NCBI GenBank assembly: GCA_045639085.1
Contig: JAZUCM010000102.1
Coordinates: forward strand, 3,822-67,821
Direction of reading: 5' to 3'
DNA length: 64,000 bases
Source: Gastranaerophilus sp045639085
Lineage (GTDB): Bacteria > Cyanobacteriota > Vampirovibrionia > Gastranaerophilales > Gastranaerophilaceae
Both the position numbers and the translations under genes were made by a program. The notes beneath the pieces were generated by a model. That model was not told where the DNA came from. It ran no database searches and was given only the letters and a program-made list of their open reading frames with translations. Numbering within the stretch: the first letter of the stretch is position 1; every line of letters begins with the position of its first letter. Positions 35,670 through 43,985 of the stretch are shown in pieces.

Positions 35670-37928
35670 TTGTTAATTAGTACAGTAAATGTGCAACCTA
35701 AATATCAAGAGCGAATGTCGTTGCCCCAGAGACAGCGACACAAGGGTGGACTTTCCCCAAAATCCATGGGCTTAAATTCAAATAAATCAAAAATAAACAA
35801 CGAGGGACCGGCAAAAATAAATTCTGAGAATTTGTCTTTTGGGGTCTCTCTTTTATCGGTCAAAGTGGATAAACTTAACCCGGTTAAAGCCGAAGAGATT
35901 ATAGATTTCTACAAACATTCACCACTCGGTGACATGCCCAAAGAACTCTACAACAGTTTGATGAAATCTGAATCTGCCAAAAAGTATATGCAAGTCGACA
36001 AGGACGGCAATATTGCGTTTCATAAAAAGTCGATTTTGCGATTGATTGTTGATGGAGCCCTGTATCCGTTTGTGCAACTTCCTCAAGATATTCTCAACGG
36101 TTCCGTTGCGCTTTTAGGCAAGTTTAAACCGTTTGAAAATTGGTCGAAAAAGGTTTTAAATACGGATTTCTTTAAAGGGATTCGCAGACGTTCAAAAGAA
36201 GACGCCAAGTTGAATTCCTTCCGTGGACTTGCGTCATTAAGACAACAACTTTTGCAAGAAGGTAAGTCCGAGGATGAAATTAGAAAAATTCTTTTCAATA
36301 AAAGTACTAAGATGTTTGACCCGAAAACCGGGAATTATGATACAAAACACGAACGAGCGCTTAATCGTTTAGTCACAGGACTTCCGCCGGCAATTTTCTT
36401 GGCGAATGACGCTTATAACCTTTCTCGCATGATGGATGATGATGAGGAATTGGCGGAAAAAGAACGTCGACAACGTTTTAAACAAGAAACAAGTCGTATT
36501 TTGACTAGCGGTTATTTGACGTTGATTACTCTTGGTGCTCTTCAAAAGTACATTAACAATTCACCGGCGGGTATTATGTTGATGACCGGTTCGACCGTCC
36601 TCATTACGGAAATGTTTTCTCGCTTGAGTAACGGTAAGCATATTACGCGTTTGACCCCGGAAGAAGCGAAGGCGATTAATGCTAAGAAAGCTCAAGAGAA
36701 AGGCGCTGCGGGGGTGAAGGAAATTTCGTTTAAGTCAAACACCGTTGAAGAAAAACAACCTTCTAAAAGCGACAAAGAAAAACAACAAAAACCCTTGCTT
36801 TCCTTTGACACATTGATGAAGGCCTCATTAGCTGTCATTACTGCGGGTTGGGCCATTAAGGGCGCGCGAAAAATCTCATCAATCGACAACATTTTTAAAT
36901 CGGTTTCAAAAAAATACGATGAAATATACAACAATTTGACGCTTAACAAGGATTACACGATATCAAAGGATAAATTCGACAAAATTGTGACAGTTTTGCG
37001 CGAAAATAAATTTGATAATTTAGCCGAACAATATGAAATGGCCGCGAAAAAGGCACTGGGTAACGACGATAACCTTATTCACCTTGGCTCAAAGGACAAA
37101 AAGATTAAGCCGTTGGTGAATTTTGTGATCGCTCCGTTTAAATTCGCAAAAAGTGTTGTAACGCTACCTTATCGTTTGAGTGAAAAGTTTGTCGGAATCT
37201 TCCAGCCTAAAAAAGCTAAAAAAGAGGTTTCGCCAGATGAAATTAAGTCATTAGCAATGAGTATTGACAAAATCGCTCAAAAGGCTTTGGATAAAAATCT
37301 TTCGCCTAAAAAATTCCAAGAGTTTGTGAGCGACAACATCTTGAAAGGTTTTAACGCCGACAGTATGTCAAATGTGTCAAATGCAGAGTTGTCTAACTTG
37401 GCAAAAACAGCGGCCGCTGCGGCAACAATTTGGTTCCTGATGACAGATAACTACAATATGGTTATGTTGAAATCGAACGGTGAAGATAAAGAAGGTGCGG
37501 AAACCAAGTTTAAAGAACGTTTTGTCCAAGAAGGTTCGCGACTTTTCTATCAAACGTTGTTGATTGACTTATTTAATTCAACTTTCCGTAACCAATATAA
37601 CGCGTCATTGTTTGGTATGAGTTGGATTTCGCTCACAAACACCACAATGGGCGAATGGCTAACCCGAAAATCTGTTGGCGTTGCCGTTCAACCACATACG
37701 CGTGACGAACTTCTCGCACTGGAAAAAGAGCGTAATGAAGCGACCGGGTTCACGAAGAAATATTATAATTTTATGACCCGATTGACAGGTAAGCGTTCTA
37801 TTGAGTCGTATAACGTCAGCAAAAAAGTCGTTACCCCGGTGGCTGTGGCTGAAGAAAAGCAGGTGGAAACTGAGACAAAAGTATTAAAAACCTCTGATTA
37901 TTTTGCAATGATAAAGAATACAAAATAG
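35670..37928 (+). CDS. Unknown membrane-associated protein, TTG start
   Basis: A 752-residue protein. The start chosen is TTG, 8 nt after AGGGGAAG; the open frame further upstream runs into the preceding terminator region. The N-terminal 60 residues are polar and contain SENLSFGVSLL. Later there are hydrophobic stretches near LPPAIFLANDAYNL, YLTLITLGALQKYI, AGIMLMTGSTVLITEMF and LMKASLAVITAGWAIKGA. Charged linkers separate them. The final part includes SNLAKTAAAAATIWFLMTDNY. No family is recognised. It may be related in design to the protein at 8664-9944. Confidence 0.65.
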   Translation: MLISTVNVQPKYQERMSLPQRQRHKGGLSPKSMGLNSNKSKINNEGPAKINSENLSFGVSLLSVKVDKLNPVKAEEIIDFYKHSPLGDMPKELYNSLMKSESAKKYMQVDKDGNIAFHKKSILRLIVDGALYPFVQLPQDILNGSVALLGKFKPFENWSKKVLNTDFFKGIRRRSKEDAKLNSFRGLASLRQQLLQEGKSEDEIRKILFNKSTKMFDPKTGNYDTKHERALNRLVTGLPPAIFLANDAYNLSRMMDDDEELAEKERRQRFKQETSRILTSGYLTLITLGALQKYINNSPAGIMLMTGSTVLITEMFSRLSNGKHITRLTPEEAKAINAKKAQEKGAAGVKEISFKSNTVEEKQPSKSDKEKQQKPLLSFDTLMKASLAVITAGWAIKGARKISSIDNIFKSVSKKYDEIYNNLTLNKDYTISKDKFDKIVTVLRENKFDNLAEQYEMAAKKALGNDDNLIHLGSKDKKIKPLVNFVIAPFKFAKSVVTLPYRLSEKFVGIFQPKKAKKEVSPDEIKSLAMSIDKIAQKALDKNLSPKKFQEFVSDNILKGFNADSMSNVSNAELSNLAKTAAAAATIWFLMTDNYNMVMLKSNGEDKEGAETKFKERFVQEGSRLFYQTLLIDLFNSTFRNQYNASLFGMSWISLTNTTMGEWLTRKSVGVAVQPHTRDELLALEKERNEATGFTKKYYNFMTRLTGKRSIESYNVSKKVVTPVAVAEEKQVETETKVLKTSDYFAMIKNTK

Positions 37929-37929
37929 A

Positions 37930-38008
37930 TTTTTGTGATAATAAGCTAAAGAAGGAGCTCTAAATATACCATTTTATTCGGGGCTTACAGAGAGCCATCC
38001 TCGTTCCG
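37930..38008 (-). ncRNA. Possible small RNA with CCCCGAAT and CTCCTT (C)
   Basis: This stretch belongs to a 263-bp gap without a gene. On the minus strand TTTTAA (38037-38042), a 16-bp spacer and TATAAT (38015-38020) form a promoter. The transcript would contain TTCGG...CCGAA with an inner GGCT/AGCC helix, the octamer CCCCGAAT, and then GAGCTCCTTCTTTAG. No terminator is visible, so the 3' end is arbitrary. It is listed because it shares both motifs with candidates A and B. Confidence 0.35.
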
Positions 38009-38134
38009 AATTACATTATACACGTTGTATTAAGCGTTAAAATTTTACACGGGTCAGCACGAGTATAAGACGGACTTAGTCCGCGGAGTGCGAAGTGTTA
38101 AAATCGTTTGTTAATCGCTGAGTTTTTCATAAAG

Positions 38135-38165
38135 AAAAAAGCCACCTTGCAAAAGGTGGCTTTTT
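38135..38165. terminator. Bidirectional terminator after rpoC2
   Basis: AAAAAAGCCACCTT pairs with AAGGTGGCTTTTT over GCAA. It ends the rpoB-rpoC1-rpoC2 operon and can also stop plus-strand transcription from the gene ending at 37928. Confidence 0.88.
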
Positions 38166-38191
38166 ATAAATGCAATGAAAGGATATTTTTT

Positions 38192-41100
38192 CTATTCGAA
38201 ATCGTCGTCTTCGTCGTGATCTTCGAATGAGAAGTCCGGAGAACCAAACATTCCTTCGATTTCTTCCAAGATCGCGGATGGTTTTCTTGCTTGGTTGCGT
38301 TGTGCAACTGCGCGTTTACGTTCCTCGCGTTCTTTTTCTTCATCAGAGTTTGTCAAGTGGTGGAAACCTGTTCCGGCAGGGATTAATCTACCGATAATAA
38401 CGTTTTCTTTCAAACCTCTCAACAAGTCTTTCTTTCCTTCAACTGCCGCTTCTGTTAAGATTTTGGTTGTTTCTTGGAATGATGCTGATGAAATGAAGCT
38501 ATCGGTTTTCAATGATGCTTTTGTGATACCTAACAATTGGTATTCGCAAGTTGCAGGATTTTTACCGTTTTGAATTGCTTCTTCGTTTGCTTTTTCGAAC
38601 GTTTGAAGTTCAACATAATCGCCAGGCAATAGAGTTGTATCACCACTTTCAAGAACTTTAACTTTTTTAGTCATTTGTCTTACGATGATTTCGATGTGTT
38701 TGTCGGCAATTTCTACACCTTGTGAACGGTATACGCGTTGTACTTCGTCTACGAGGTATTGTTGAGCAGCTTCCGGACCGCAAAGTCTGATGACGTCTTG
38801 TGGGTTCAATGGGCCGCTGGTCAACGGTTGACCTTTGCTGATTTTTTGTCTGTTGTTTACAATGATATTTGAATCAACAGTGTATTTGATTTCTGTTCTA
38901 CCGTTTTCGTTGACGATGTAGAGTCTTGGAAGATCTTCGTCCGTAACGATTTCTGCGATACCTTCTTCTTCAGCCAAGATAGCGCAATCTTTAGGTTTGC
39001 GACCTTCAAGAAGTTCTTCTACACGCGGAAGACCTTGAACGATGTCACCGGTTTTTTGTCTTTCAAATACCAATGTTGCGATGTTATCACCACGAAGAAC
39101 TAGCGCTCCGCTTTCAACCTGTAACATTGTACCAGGGCTGATCAAGTACGGACGTCCTGTTCTTACGGTAATTTCACCTTTGTTAACTGCGATTACTTGA
39201 CCTGAAACTTCAGTTCTTTCGCCGCTTTCTGCGATTACGCCGTCCATTCTTACAAAGTCGCCTTTAGAAACAACTGCTTTTCCTTTTACTGCAATAGTTG
39301 TTTCGTAAGCTGCGCTTGTTAGAAGAAGTCTTCTTGCGTCTTCGCTCATATTCTTCATTGATGCAACGCCGTCTTCGATTGCAAGAACTTGTGTTTTTGC
39401 AACAGGTGTTTTTGCGTCAATTACTTGTCCGTCTTTAACCAAAAGTTCTGTTTGCATTGCAGCCATTGCTTTTGAGTTGTTATCGTTTTCACGACGGAGA
39501 ATTAAGTTTTCAAGAACGACAATTTTTAGTTTGTTTTGTTCATCAACTTCAACCATACCTTTTAAGTGTGAGAGGTATCCTTGCATTTGAAGAACTAAAC
39601 TTGTTCTTGTGATTGTTGAACCGTCGAGGTTTCTGACTCTTGCACCGTCTTTATATTGAAGTTGTGTAACGTTAACGATGTTGATTAATTCATCAGTTGT
39701 GTTAAATTCGATTGAAACATCACGTTGTTTAACATCCAATACTTGAACCGGTCTGACAAGGATTTGAATTGGTTGGTTAGAAATAGAATCTTCATCAAGA
39801 GATAATGATGTGTCGATTTCTTCATCCAAATCGTCGATGTCTAAGTCGTCAAGGCTGGAATCCATAATCGTAACGATTGAAGTTTCAGTCGCTTTGATTC
39901 CGTCTGCGATGACGGTACCTTTTTTGATAACTTCGCCTTCATCTACTTTCAACTCAGACACGCTTGAAAGGGTGTGAATTGAGCCCGGACGGATAGTGAT
40001 TTCGTGAATAATGTCGTTATATTCTTTAAATTCAACGATACCATCCAAGTGGCAGTAGATATCTTTTACGATTTCTGTTCCTGCAGTAACTTGAGTGCCG
40101 TTTTCTACCATTTTGAGTGCTGAATCTTTGTTCAATTGGTGAATTTCTTCAGGAATGAAGATTACTTTACCCGGTTTTGTGATGATTTGGTTTTCATCAA
40201 CTTCAACGTCAACGTAACGAATTTCACCAGAAGATGAAACTACGCAGTCTTCGTCGATTAACTCAGCGATAATCATACCATTTTCTACTGGTGTATCAAC
40301 AGGAGCTTTAACGATATATTTTTCGCCGGTTGAATCAACTGTCCAGATTTGTTCTTTTTTAGTGTGTTCGAACGTTGCGTTTCCTGGTGCAATTGACGCA
40401 ATAACGATGGTGATTTCTTTACCTTGAACGATTTTGTTGATTTTTTTGCCTTCAAATTCGACTTTTTCGACAACCAAATCTTCACCGAATCTTACTTCAC
40501 CGCTATGTTCTGAAATAGTCAATGTTTCAGCAAGTTTTTCGCCGGCTCTGATTTTTTGTCCGTCTTTAACCAAAACTTTTGAACCGCCTGGCAAGTTGTA
40601 AACGTCTCCGCCTAAAACCCAGATGATACCTTGTTTATTGGTAGTTCTGGAAATGTTACCTTGTCTGTCTTTTCTTTCGTCAGCAACAAAATCCTCAAAT
40701 ATGATCTCACCGCTCAAGTCGGTTGTAATATCTTTTGTAGCTTTTTCGGTCAAACGAGAACCGTCGCCTGATGAAATTGGTTCATATTCAGCAAGCTTAA
40801 AGCCTTTTTCGACTTTCATTCCGTTTTTAAAGAATACTTTTGAACCAGCAGGAATGTGGTATTTTTCAGAGCGTTTTTCGCCTTTTACTTCGATATCAGA
40901 TTCGTAGTTTGAAACTTGAACGATATCACCGTGACGAGTTCTCAATTCTCTTGTTTTAACATTAGAGATGATTTCGCCGGCTAAGTTTGCTTCAACTGAT
41001 TTCATCGCACCTGAACCCTTGAATACACCACCTGTGTGGAATGTTCTCATTGTTAGCTGTGTACCAGGTTCACCGATTGATTGTGCTGCAATAATACCAA

Positions 41101-42070
41101 TTGCTTCACCAATGTCTACTGGTTTTTGGGTTGTTAATGCCCAGCCGTAACATTTTTGGCAAATACCGTATTCAAGGCCGCAAGTTAAACCTGAGCGTAC
41201 TCTTAATTCTGTTAGGTTGATTTTTGCTTTTTCAACTTTTTGAATATCGTCACGATCCATTGTTGTGCCGTTAGCAACAATAACGTTTCCTTCAGCATCT
41301 TTAATGTCTTCTGCGATAGTTCTTCCCAACAATCTGTCGATCAGCGGAACGATAACTTGGTCACCGTCCATAATCGGTTTCATGTTGATTGCTTTTGTTG
41401 TTCCGCAATCGATATCGCGAATGATAACATCTTGCGCAACGTCAACCAAACGTCTGGTCAAATAACCTGAGTCGGCTGTTTTCAACGCTGTATCTACAAG
41501 ACCTTTACGTGCACCGTAAGAGGAAATAATGTATTCAGTTACGGACAAGCCTTCTTTAAAGTTTGATTTAATCGGCAAGTCGATGATTTGACCTTGTGCG
41601 TCAGCCATCAAACCACGCATACCAACCAATTGTGATACCTGTGATACGTTACCTCTCGCACCGGAGAATGCCATCATATAAACTGGGTTTAATCTGTCAA
41701 AGTTATCAATTACTTGGGCTGTCAATTTTGATGTTGTTTCGGACCAAGTGTCAATAACCTTTGTATATCTTTCAACTTCGGTAATTTCACCTTTTAAGTA
41801 ACGGGTTGTTGACTTTTCAATTTCTGCTTCCGCTTCTTGAAGAAGTTCTTTTTTTGCAGCCGGAACAGACAAGTCATTAATCGAAATTGTTACGCCGGAT
41901 CTTGTTGCATATTTGTAGCCCAAGTTTTTCAAACTATTTGCAAGTTCTGCGGTTTTAGCGCCGCCAAATTCCAAATAAATTTGGGACAACAATTTATTTA
42001 ATCCTTTTTTGTCCATTTGTTTGTTAATGAACTCAATAGATTTTTTTGTATTAGAGTATGTTGTTTCCAT
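38192..42070 (-). CDS. rpoC2: RNA polymerase beta' subunit, C-terminal part (RpoC2)
   Basis: The larger half of a split beta'. The 1292 residues contain the second zinc-binding site (RSGLTCGLEYGICQKCYG) and the trigger-loop region AAQSIGEPGTQLTMRTFHTGGVF. A long series of barrel-like repeats follows (SGEIIFEDF, SGEVRFGED, SGEIRYVDV and others), matching the SI3 insertion known from cyanobacterial RpoC2. The C-terminus ends in the conserved VIIGRLIPAGTGF helix region and an acidic tail. A split rpoC is a hallmark of Cyanobacteriota. The gene follows rpoC1 after 107 nt holding an inverted repeat. Confidence 0.96.
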   Translation of the reverse strand: METTYSNTKKSIEFINKQMDKKGLNKLLSQIYLEFGGAKTAELANSLKNLGYKYATRSGVTISINDLSVPAAKKELLQEAEAEIEKSTTRYLKGEITEVERYTKVIDTWSETTSKLTAQVIDNFDRLNPVYMMAFSGARGNVSQVSQLVGMRGLMADAQGQIIDLPIKSNFKEGLSVTEYIISSYGARKGLVDTALKTADSGYLTRRLVDVAQDVIIRDIDCGTTKAINMKPIMDGDQVIVPLIDRLLGRTIAEDIKDAEGNVIVANGTTMDRDDIQKVEKAKINLTELRVRSGLTCGLEYGICQKCYGWALTTQKPVDIGEAIGIIAAQSIGEPGTQLTMRTFHTGGVFKGSGAMKSVEANLAGEIISNVKTRELRTRHGDIVQVSNYESDIEVKGEKRSEKYHIPAGSKVFFKNGMKVEKGFKLAEYEPISSGDGSRLTEKATKDITTDLSGEIIFEDFVADERKDRQGNISRTTNKQGIIWVLGGDVYNLPGGSKVLVKDGQKIRAGEKLAETLTISEHSGEVRFGEDLVVEKVEFEGKKINKIVQGKEITIVIASIAPGNATFEHTKKEQIWTVDSTGEKYIVKAPVDTPVENGMIIAELIDEDCVVSSSGEIRYVDVEVDENQIITKPGKVIFIPEEIHQLNKDSALKMVENGTQVTAGTEIVKDIYCHLDGIVEFKEYNDIIHEITIRPGSIHTLSSVSELKVDEGEVIKKGTVIADGIKATETSIVTIMDSSLDDLDIDDLDEEIDTSLSLDEDSISNQPIQILVRPVQVLDVKQRDVSIEFNTTDELINIVNVTQLQYKDGARVRNLDGSTITRTSLVLQMQGYLSHLKGMVEVDEQNKLKIVVLENLILRRENDNNSKAMAAMQTELLVKDGQVIDAKTPVAKTQVLAIEDGVASMKNMSEDARRLLLTSAAYETTIAVKGKAVVSKGDFVRMDGVIAESGERTEVSGQVIAVNKGEITVRTGRPYLISPGTMLQVESGALVLRGDNIATLVFERQKTGDIVQGLPRVEELLEGRKPKDCAILAEEEGIAEIVTDEDLPRLYIVNENGRTEIKYTVDSNIIVNNRQKISKGQPLTSGPLNPQDVIRLCGPEAAQQYLVDEVQRVYRSQGVEIADKHIEIIVRQMTKKVKVLESGDTTLLPGDYVELQTFEKANEEAIQNGKNPATCEYQLLGITKASLKTDSFISSASFQETTKILTEAAVEGKKDLLRGLKENVIIGRLIPAGTGFHHLTNSDEEKEREERKRAVAQRNQARKPSAILEEIEGMFGSPDFSFEDHDEDDDFE

Positions 42071-42097
42071 TTATACTTTTCCTTTTTTCTTATGTCA

Positions 42098-42180
42098 GTA
42101 AGTTAGTAGGTTCGTAAGTTAGTAAGAATTTATTCTTTATTTAATTTTCTTACTTACCTACTTACTTCCTCACTTCCTTA
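42098..42180. repeat. Inverted pair of degenerate 4/8-nt repeats, rpoC1-rpoC2 gap
   Basis: The left arm is four 8-nt units (AGTAAGTT AGTAGGTT ...). The right arm is four units of the complementary type (CTTACTTA CCTACTTA ...), with an AT-rich middle. The repeat begins at the rpoC1 stop codon. It could fold into an imperfect long hairpin in the operon mRNA. Confidence 0.8.
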
Positions 42181-43887
42181 CGCTAGAGCATTTTTTACAG
42201 CTTCGTTGAAGATAATTCTTCCGGCTGTAGTTTCAAATCTTTCACCTTTTTCATCTCTTACGACAATTTTGTCGTGAAGTTCGATTACGCCAACTTCAAG
42301 CGCAGAGATTGCGTCTTGGAAGTTATAGAAGTAACCTTTTGGTTCCATTTCAGGATTTTTGATGATTGTTAGGTAGTACATACCCAAGACCATATCCTGT
42401 GTTGGAGTGATGATAGGTTTACCGTTAGCTGGGGCTAGGATGTTGTTAGTCGCTAACATTAACATTCTAGCTTCCGTTTGTGCCTCGATTGAAAGTGGTA
42501 CGTGAACAGCCATTTGGTCACCGTCAAAGTCAGCGTTAAACGCTGTACAAACAAGCGGGTGAAGTTGAATAGCGCGGCCTTCTACCAAGATTGGTTCAAA
42601 TGCTTGAATACCAAGTCTGTGAAGGGTCGGTGCACGGTTCAACATTACTGGGTGTCCGTCGATAACCTCTTCTAAAATATCCCATACATCAGCGTCTGAT
42701 CTTTCGATTTTTTTCTTAGCTGATTTAATATTTTGTACGTGGCCTCTTTCTATCAATTTATTTACAACGAAAGGCTTGAATAGCTCAATTGCCATTTCTT
42801 TTGGCAAACCGCATTGGTTTAATTTTAATTGCGGACCGACAACGATTACTGAACGACCTGAGTAGTCAACACGTTTACCCAACAAGTTTTGACGGAAACG
42901 ACCTTGTTTACCCTCGATAATGTTGGATAATGATTTCAATGCTCTGTTGTTAGGACCAACAACTGTTCTGCCGCGACGTCCGTTATCAATCAATGCATCA
43001 ACTGCTTCTTGTAACATACGTTTTTCGTTTCTTACGATGATTTCAGGTGCACCCATTTCTAACAATCTTAACAAACGGTTGTTTCTGTTGATAACACGTC
43101 TGTAAAGGTCGTTTAAGTCAGATGTTGCGAAACGACCACCATCCAATTGTACCATCGGACGAAGATCCGGCGGTGTTACAGGCAACACGTCCATAACCAT
43201 CCAGGTTGGATCTGTTTCTGAGTTGATCAATGAATCTATCAGTCTTAATCTTTTAATTAATTTACTTTTCTTTTGTACTGAAGTTACGCCCATTTCAAGC
43301 TCTGCGCGAATTTCTTCTGCCAATACTTTAATATCAATTTCACCAAGAAGTTCTTTGATTGCTTCTGCGCCGATTCCGACTCTAAGTTCGGTATCTTCGT
43401 TTTCGTCTCTGTATTCATCGTATTCTTCTTCTGTGATTAATTGTAGTCTTCTAAACGGGCTCTCTGCACCATCCAAAACAACGTAGCTGTTGAAGTAGAT
43501 TACCTGTTCAAGATCTTTTAGCGTCATATCCAAAAGTAATCCCAAGTATGATGGAATACCTTTCAAGAACCAGATGTGAGAAACAGGCGCTGCAAGTTTA
43601 ATGTGGCCCATTCTCTGACGTCTTACTTTTGAATCTGTAACTTCAACACCGCAGCGTTCGCAGATTATACCTTTATGTCTTACACGTTTATATTTTCCGC
43701 AATAGCATTCCCAGTCTTTTGTTGGCCCGAAAATTCTTTCGCAGAACAAACCGTCTCTTTCCGGTTTTAGCGTACGGTAGTTAATTGTTTCCGGTTTTGT
43801 GACTTCACCGTACGACCATTTAAGTATTCTGTCCGGAGACGCAACACTTATTCGTATATAGTCAAAATAATCAATACTTGTAGTCAA
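42178..43887 (-). CDS. rpoC1: RNA polymerase beta' subunit, N-terminal part (RpoC1)
   Basis: The smaller half of the split beta' (cyanobacterial gamma). The N-terminal zinc ribbon CYCGKYKRVRHKGIICERCGVEV is near residue 60. The catalytic magnesium motif NADFDGDQMAVH is near 450. Length 569 is somewhat shorter than the roughly 620 residues usual in photosynthetic cyanobacteria. The start codon is TTG, 9 nt after AAGGAG; no ATG fits. The protein ends soon after GKPIITPTQDMVLGMYYLT, where RpoC2 takes over. Confidence 0.96.
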   Translation of the reverse strand: MTTSIDYFDYIRISVASPDRILKWSYGEVTKPETINYRTLKPERDGLFCERIFGPTKDWECYCGKYKRVRHKGIICERCGVEVTDSKVRRQRMGHIKLAAPVSHIWFLKGIPSYLGLLLDMTLKDLEQVIYFNSYVVLDGAESPFRRLQLITEEEYDEYRDENEDTELRVGIGAEAIKELLGEIDIKVLAEEIRAELEMGVTSVQKKSKLIKRLRLIDSLINSETDPTWMVMDVLPVTPPDLRPMVQLDGGRFATSDLNDLYRRVINRNNRLLRLLEMGAPEIIVRNEKRMLQEAVDALIDNGRRGRTVVGPNNRALKSLSNIIEGKQGRFRQNLLGKRVDYSGRSVIVVGPQLKLNQCGLPKEMAIELFKPFVVNKLIERGHVQNIKSAKKKIERSDADVWDILEEVIDGHPVMLNRAPTLHRLGIQAFEPILVEGRAIQLHPLVCTAFNADFDGDQMAVHVPLSIEAQTEARMLMLATNNILAPANGKPIITPTQDMVLGMYYLTIIKNPEMEPKGYFYNFQDAISALEVGVIELHDKIVVRDEKGERFETTAGRIIFNEAVKNALA

Positions 43888-43906
43888 TTTTAATTCTCCT
43901 TTTTAA

Positions 43907-43985
43907 AAGTTAGTAAGTTAGCAGGTTAGTAAGTAAGGAAGTGTTTTATTCTTACTAACTTCCTTACCTACTTACTTCCTTACTT
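43907..43985. repeat. Inverted pair of degenerate 4-nt repeats, rpoB-rpoC1 gap
   Basis: The left arm reads GTTA GTAA GTTA GCAG GTTA and so on; the right arm (from 43951) is the complementary type CTTACTAA CTTCCTTA CCTACTTA. As in the next gap, it starts at the stop codon of the upstream gene (rpoB). The arms are similar but not identical. Confidence 0.8.

Noticed and set aside
37929..38134. Additional protein gene in the gap before rpoC2
   Set aside because: Only very short frames exist on either strand; an AAGGAG on the plus strand is not followed by a start codon.
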